DNA of 21,177 nucleotides from Patellaria atrata CBS 101060 (taxonomy: Eukaryota > Ascomycota > Dothideomycetes > Patellariales > Patellariaceae), in the NCBI GenBank assembly GCA_010093705.1, contig MU006089.1, positions 661,577 through 682,753 of the forward strand, in the 5' to 3' direction. Shown here piece after piece: positions 18,328 through 21,177 of this stretch. Numbering within the stretch: position 1 is the first letter of the stretch; every line of letters begins with the position of its first letter. The translations under genes were made by a program, and so were the position numbers. The notes under the pieces were generated by a model, which worked only from the letters and a program-made list of their open reading frames with translations, was not told the DNA's origin and did no database searches.

Positions 18328-18976
18328 TTAATCATTCTTTATGCTCGACTTTCGCGAATATATCGCTAAATCAAGCTCGATGCTCTCAAACCTCTTGCGC
18401 CTTTTTAGAGCCTCTTGATTAATTTTAGCTATGCATAGTGCTCCTACCTAGAGAGCCATAATAATATTCAGAGTCTCCCTCTCCTCCTTAGATATTGTAT
18501 CGTCCTCCGCAGTTTTATTCATCCTTGTAACCCAATCAGGATCAAATCCAGCGTCCCTAAGGGCTTGTACAGGGTTTACAAGACCAGGGAATTCGTCCTC
18601 AAAAAAATCATGGATTTATATAGCACAGCAATTCTGTCTCGAATTATCTTGTCTCTGAGGCCCAGTATTCCTTTCCCCCTAGCAGATATTCTTTGTACCT
18701 GTCGTCCATATATGGAAATTGGTCTACCTTTGCATGGCGTCAGTGGCGACATTCAGCCTCTATGTGCACGTATTACCATCAGTTGATCGGAGGATCTCTT
18801 CTTCTTTAAGTATTGACAAATTTCAAAATTGTCCCACCTTCAACCATCCACTCTTCATACTGTTTCTCCAACTTCTGCTTCTCTGCTTCAGGTGGTGCCA
18901 CCAGTCTCCTCAAACGGTGCCTCAGGACCTCGTTTCGAAATAGCCATGCACCTCGACGTGTCTGTAGTGAAGGCAT
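18328..18976 (-). pseudogene. Family B copy 2: decayed charged helical gene
   Basis: Unknown family. ATG at 18976 opens 56 codons, MPSLQTRRGAWLFRNEVLRH then LEKQYEEWMVEGGTILKFV, ending at TAA 18806-18808. A second frame gives RDKIIRDRIAVLYKSMIF and runs into a T7 homopolymer where the frame changes to FEDEFPGLVNPVQALRDAGF. It continues ERETLNIIMAL to TAG at 18448-18450, then stays open in frame (VGALCIAKINQEALKRRKR) to a stop at 18328. Order and motifs (hydrophobic F-rich segment, GLVNP, R-R helix) match the 12.1-kb copy. The homopolymer slip could be a sequencing error. The TAG could be CAG changed at one base. Confidence 0.5.
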
Positions 18977-19845
18977 GATGGTATTTCTGTATAATCAGAT
19001 TGTTTTCATGGCTAGAGAGAGGATCAATGCTGAATTTCTTATCTCTACTACTCACTTATTCCAGGCGACTGGGCCAGCAAAATCTCCGAACTCGACAGTA
19101 AAGATCAGTTGTGGAGATGTAGAAAGTCAAGGTAGGTGATTGACAGTTAAATATTTGAACTCGGAAAGCTCACTAGGGTACCCACGAAGGAGCTTATTAG
19201 TTTGTGTGAACCATCAATTGACACTGTTCCGTTTGCACAGAATTCCTCTCCCACCTCGATCCCATAATTCCTTTAAGTTCAGATCGAAAATGGTTCATCT
19301 TTAACCTATTTCGGTCAACGCTCAGCTACGCTCATACCCTTTTGATACATGCACACCCCTCTCAACTGCACATGGTCAAAGTATCCGCATGACGTTAACG
19401 ATGTAATATATGGGCCCATTTTAGAGAGTTGATCAGGTTCTGGGTCTTCATTCTCCAGACTTACGCGTTTATAGTTACATTACGGATATTGTAATTGCAC
19501 AATGATCGAGTAGTACAGTATGAGCCATGGCGAAGGCAGAAAATAGCATTGGACAGCGGAGAATATTGATAGCCTAGAATCTCTGCATTAATCTATCTCT
19601 AAGCGATCATAGACATGGAGTTGAATTCAGGGTCTTTGAGCCCCTGACCGCACATCACTCTCCCCTAGCACATTCTAGAGACGTAAACCTCTGTGCTTGA
19701 GACATACATAGACAGAATAGCACCGCTATTGTGATATGCCACCATCTCCCTTGATACTCTTCTCAGTCATCATCGCGAGTAGAAGGTTAAGCATTCGTAT
19801 GACCTTGGCCAGCATCAGTAGCGACTGTAGCGTCAGGAGCATTAC
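18977..19845. other. Intergenic, nothing recognised
   Basis: Plus-strand open frames here mirror family B copy 2 or are featureless. The 19140-19845 part has only short frames and no repeat I could see. Confidence 0.5.
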
Positions 19846-20300
19846 CTAGACCCATCGAGTGTCCAATGATTCCAACATCTTCTGAAATTGAATCCACAGA
19901 TCATGTTCATCAACATCAGGCGGCAAACCTTCATCCCTCTTATCTCCCTCACACAAATTGAGGTTGCGAGTGAGAATGACGATATAAGCCTTCCTTAGGG
20001 TGCTGAAACGGGCGAGAAGGCTTCCGTACGTGGACATTAGTTCTGCCTGAGAGGTTTTGGCAGCCCAGCACACACATATACGGTGGGTAGGTATGTTGAA
20101 ATTACCTGAGCTAGGAGTTTGACTTCCACTGGTACGAAACCGTAGTATTGTTCGCGCTTCGCCTTATCATACATTCCTTTCTCGGCGAAGGAGTTGATAT
20201 CTGCTTTTAGCTTCTTCGACGCTTCTTTTAGGGGGTGGCTGGAGTAAATTAGGAAGGCAACTCGTTCCATTTTCAAAATTTTGGCTAACATACCTCTCAT
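19846..20300 (-). CDS. Family D copy 2: hypothetical charged protein, two exons
   Basis: Not recognised. Exons 20300-20106 and 20046-19846 join in phase 0 across a 59-bp intron (GTAATT...CTCTCAG) to give 131 aa. The N-terminus reads MLAKILKMERVAFLIYSSHP, then LKEASKKLKADINSFAEKGM and YYGFVPVEVKLLAQ. Exon 2 adds STYGSLLARFSTLRKAYIVI and an acidic end. No signal peptide or recognised domain. The K-I-L...SHPLK and VPV blocks resemble the 17.1-kb gene. The upstream frame is open for about 20 codons before the ATG, so the true start may be an earlier exon. Alternative ending: an intron from GTTTGC to TTTCAG (47 bp) would switch to a frame reading DVGIIGHSMGLGN to a stop near 19790. Confidence 0.4.
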
Positions 20301-20970
20301 CTTTTTAGTGCTAGAGTATTTGTTATGATCATAATTCTTATTCTTATGGCTGAAAACTTATCGCCAGGCTCTGCCATTTTGATGACTGACCCTATCCTAT
20401 ACGCTGTACTCGGGTTTGATGGAAAGGATGATACTGTGGACAAATTAGAAGTTGGTGGTAGAAAATGCGGAGATACCTAAGCGTAATTAATCCGTGTGCA
20501 TGTCATAGAATAATTGAACCGTTCAGATGCTCGTAATCAACATGGAGGCTATGACATAGACCGTAAGATTTATGGCCAACTAGTTCACAGGGACAACCCT
20601 CATGTGCACACATGTCTTCCCTACGCCACTTAAAATCTGTGGTTCGAGTCTTTCACCAGGGGATGTGAGATCTCATGTGGTTCTTACCCGGGTTTGAACA
20701 ACACGTGAGCAGATGGCTAATGCATGCAGGAGACGTGAACAAAGTAGAAGAGTAGATTCTACAAAAGATAACTAGATGTATGGCATAGAACTGGAAACCA
20801 AGAACCGATGGCAATGAGAAAGAATAGATGCTTCTACAATTTCCTCTATATGGATTTTAGAGGTCTTAGCTTTCCTTTGTAAATAATATTAGTGGACTAA
20901 GCCACTAGAGACTTCACTAAGCATATAAGGGCCCTGAAAAGGGATTTATGTATAAGGGTCTTGTTCAAGC
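20301..20970. other. Intergenic, nothing recognised
   Basis: Includes a GGTTCGAGTC motif at 20641 resembling a B box, but no tRNA fold around it, and a small hairpin TAGTGG-ACTAAG-CCACTA at 20890-20907. Confidence 0.45.
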
Positions 20971-21177
20971 CGTGCACGGTTTCAGAGCGTGCACGGTCGC
21001 CCACCAAAATTTAGTTCTCAAAATACACGTATCCGGAGACAGTGTGGCCAATAATACTTTAGTATTAGATACTATCGAATACGGATTAGTATTGTATCGG
21101 ATCGATATCGATAAATACCTTAATAATACCTTAACAATACTTCGCTTAATATAGCGAAACCCACAATTTAATAGAAT
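20971..21177. mobile_element. Possible end of a DNA transposon or MITE
   Basis: CGTGCACGGT is repeated exactly at 20971-20980 and 20989-20998. An unusually AT-rich tract with many TAGTATT/ATACT words follows, and then a perfect palindromic hairpin TTCGCT-TAATAT-AGCGAA at 21141-21158. Paired short subterminal repeats and an abrupt composition change resemble ends of fungal Tc1/mariner-like elements. No transposase and no second end are in view, so this is only a suggestion. Confidence 0.2.

Noticed and set aside
20636-20660. GGTTCGAGTC as a tRNA B box
   Set aside because: No A box, acceptor stem or anticodon arm could be folded around it at tRNA spacing.

Overview
The window looks like nuclear DNA of a filamentous ascomycete (Pezizomycotina; Leotiomycetes is my guess, not provable here). 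The reasons are short introns of about 47-67 bp with GT...CTAAC/CTAAT...AG signals, fungal-type proteasome subunits, a fungal HCNGP-like splicing protein, and a U6 snRNA gene split by an mRNA-type intron.

Left part (1-10.0 kb), ordinary genes. At 1-1086 (minus) is a GC-rich, membrane-anchored GT8-like glycosyltransferase, cut by the window edge. At 1347-3513 (minus) is a three-exon DUF2235 alpha/beta-hydrolase. A compact housekeeping block follows: proteasome subunit beta6 (PRE7 type, minus, 5482-6310), a divergent promoter, an HCNGP/SAP30BP-like gene (plus, 6547-7536), then proteasome subunit beta7 (PRE4 type, plus, 7953-8838). A small uncertain gene lies at 9650-10033 (minus).

Right part (10.0-21.2 kb) is gene-poor and decayed. 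The clearest functional gene is U6 snRNA at about 13749-13900. Its 49-nt intron carries a near-perfect RNA polymerase III B box, so the intron is both removed from the transcript and probably part of the promoter. Around it lie short, charged, coiled-coil-like coding remnants of unknown function. I sort them into four families by residual protein similarity: A (10.4 and 17.7 kb, plus), B (12.1 and 18.3 kb, minus), C (14.4 and 16.0 kb, plus) and D (17.1 and 19.8 kb, minus). A and B occur twice in the same convergent order, which suggests an old segmental duplication followed by decay. The two D copies still read open; the A, B and C copies are mostly interrupted. The right edge may enter a DNA transposon.

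A base-composition pattern links the conserved genes. The coding strand is C-rich in the 5' half and G-rich in the 3' half, reversing within a single gene. It is extreme in the GT8-like gene, clear in both proteasome genes and weak in the DUF2235 gene.

No virus-derived element was recognised.
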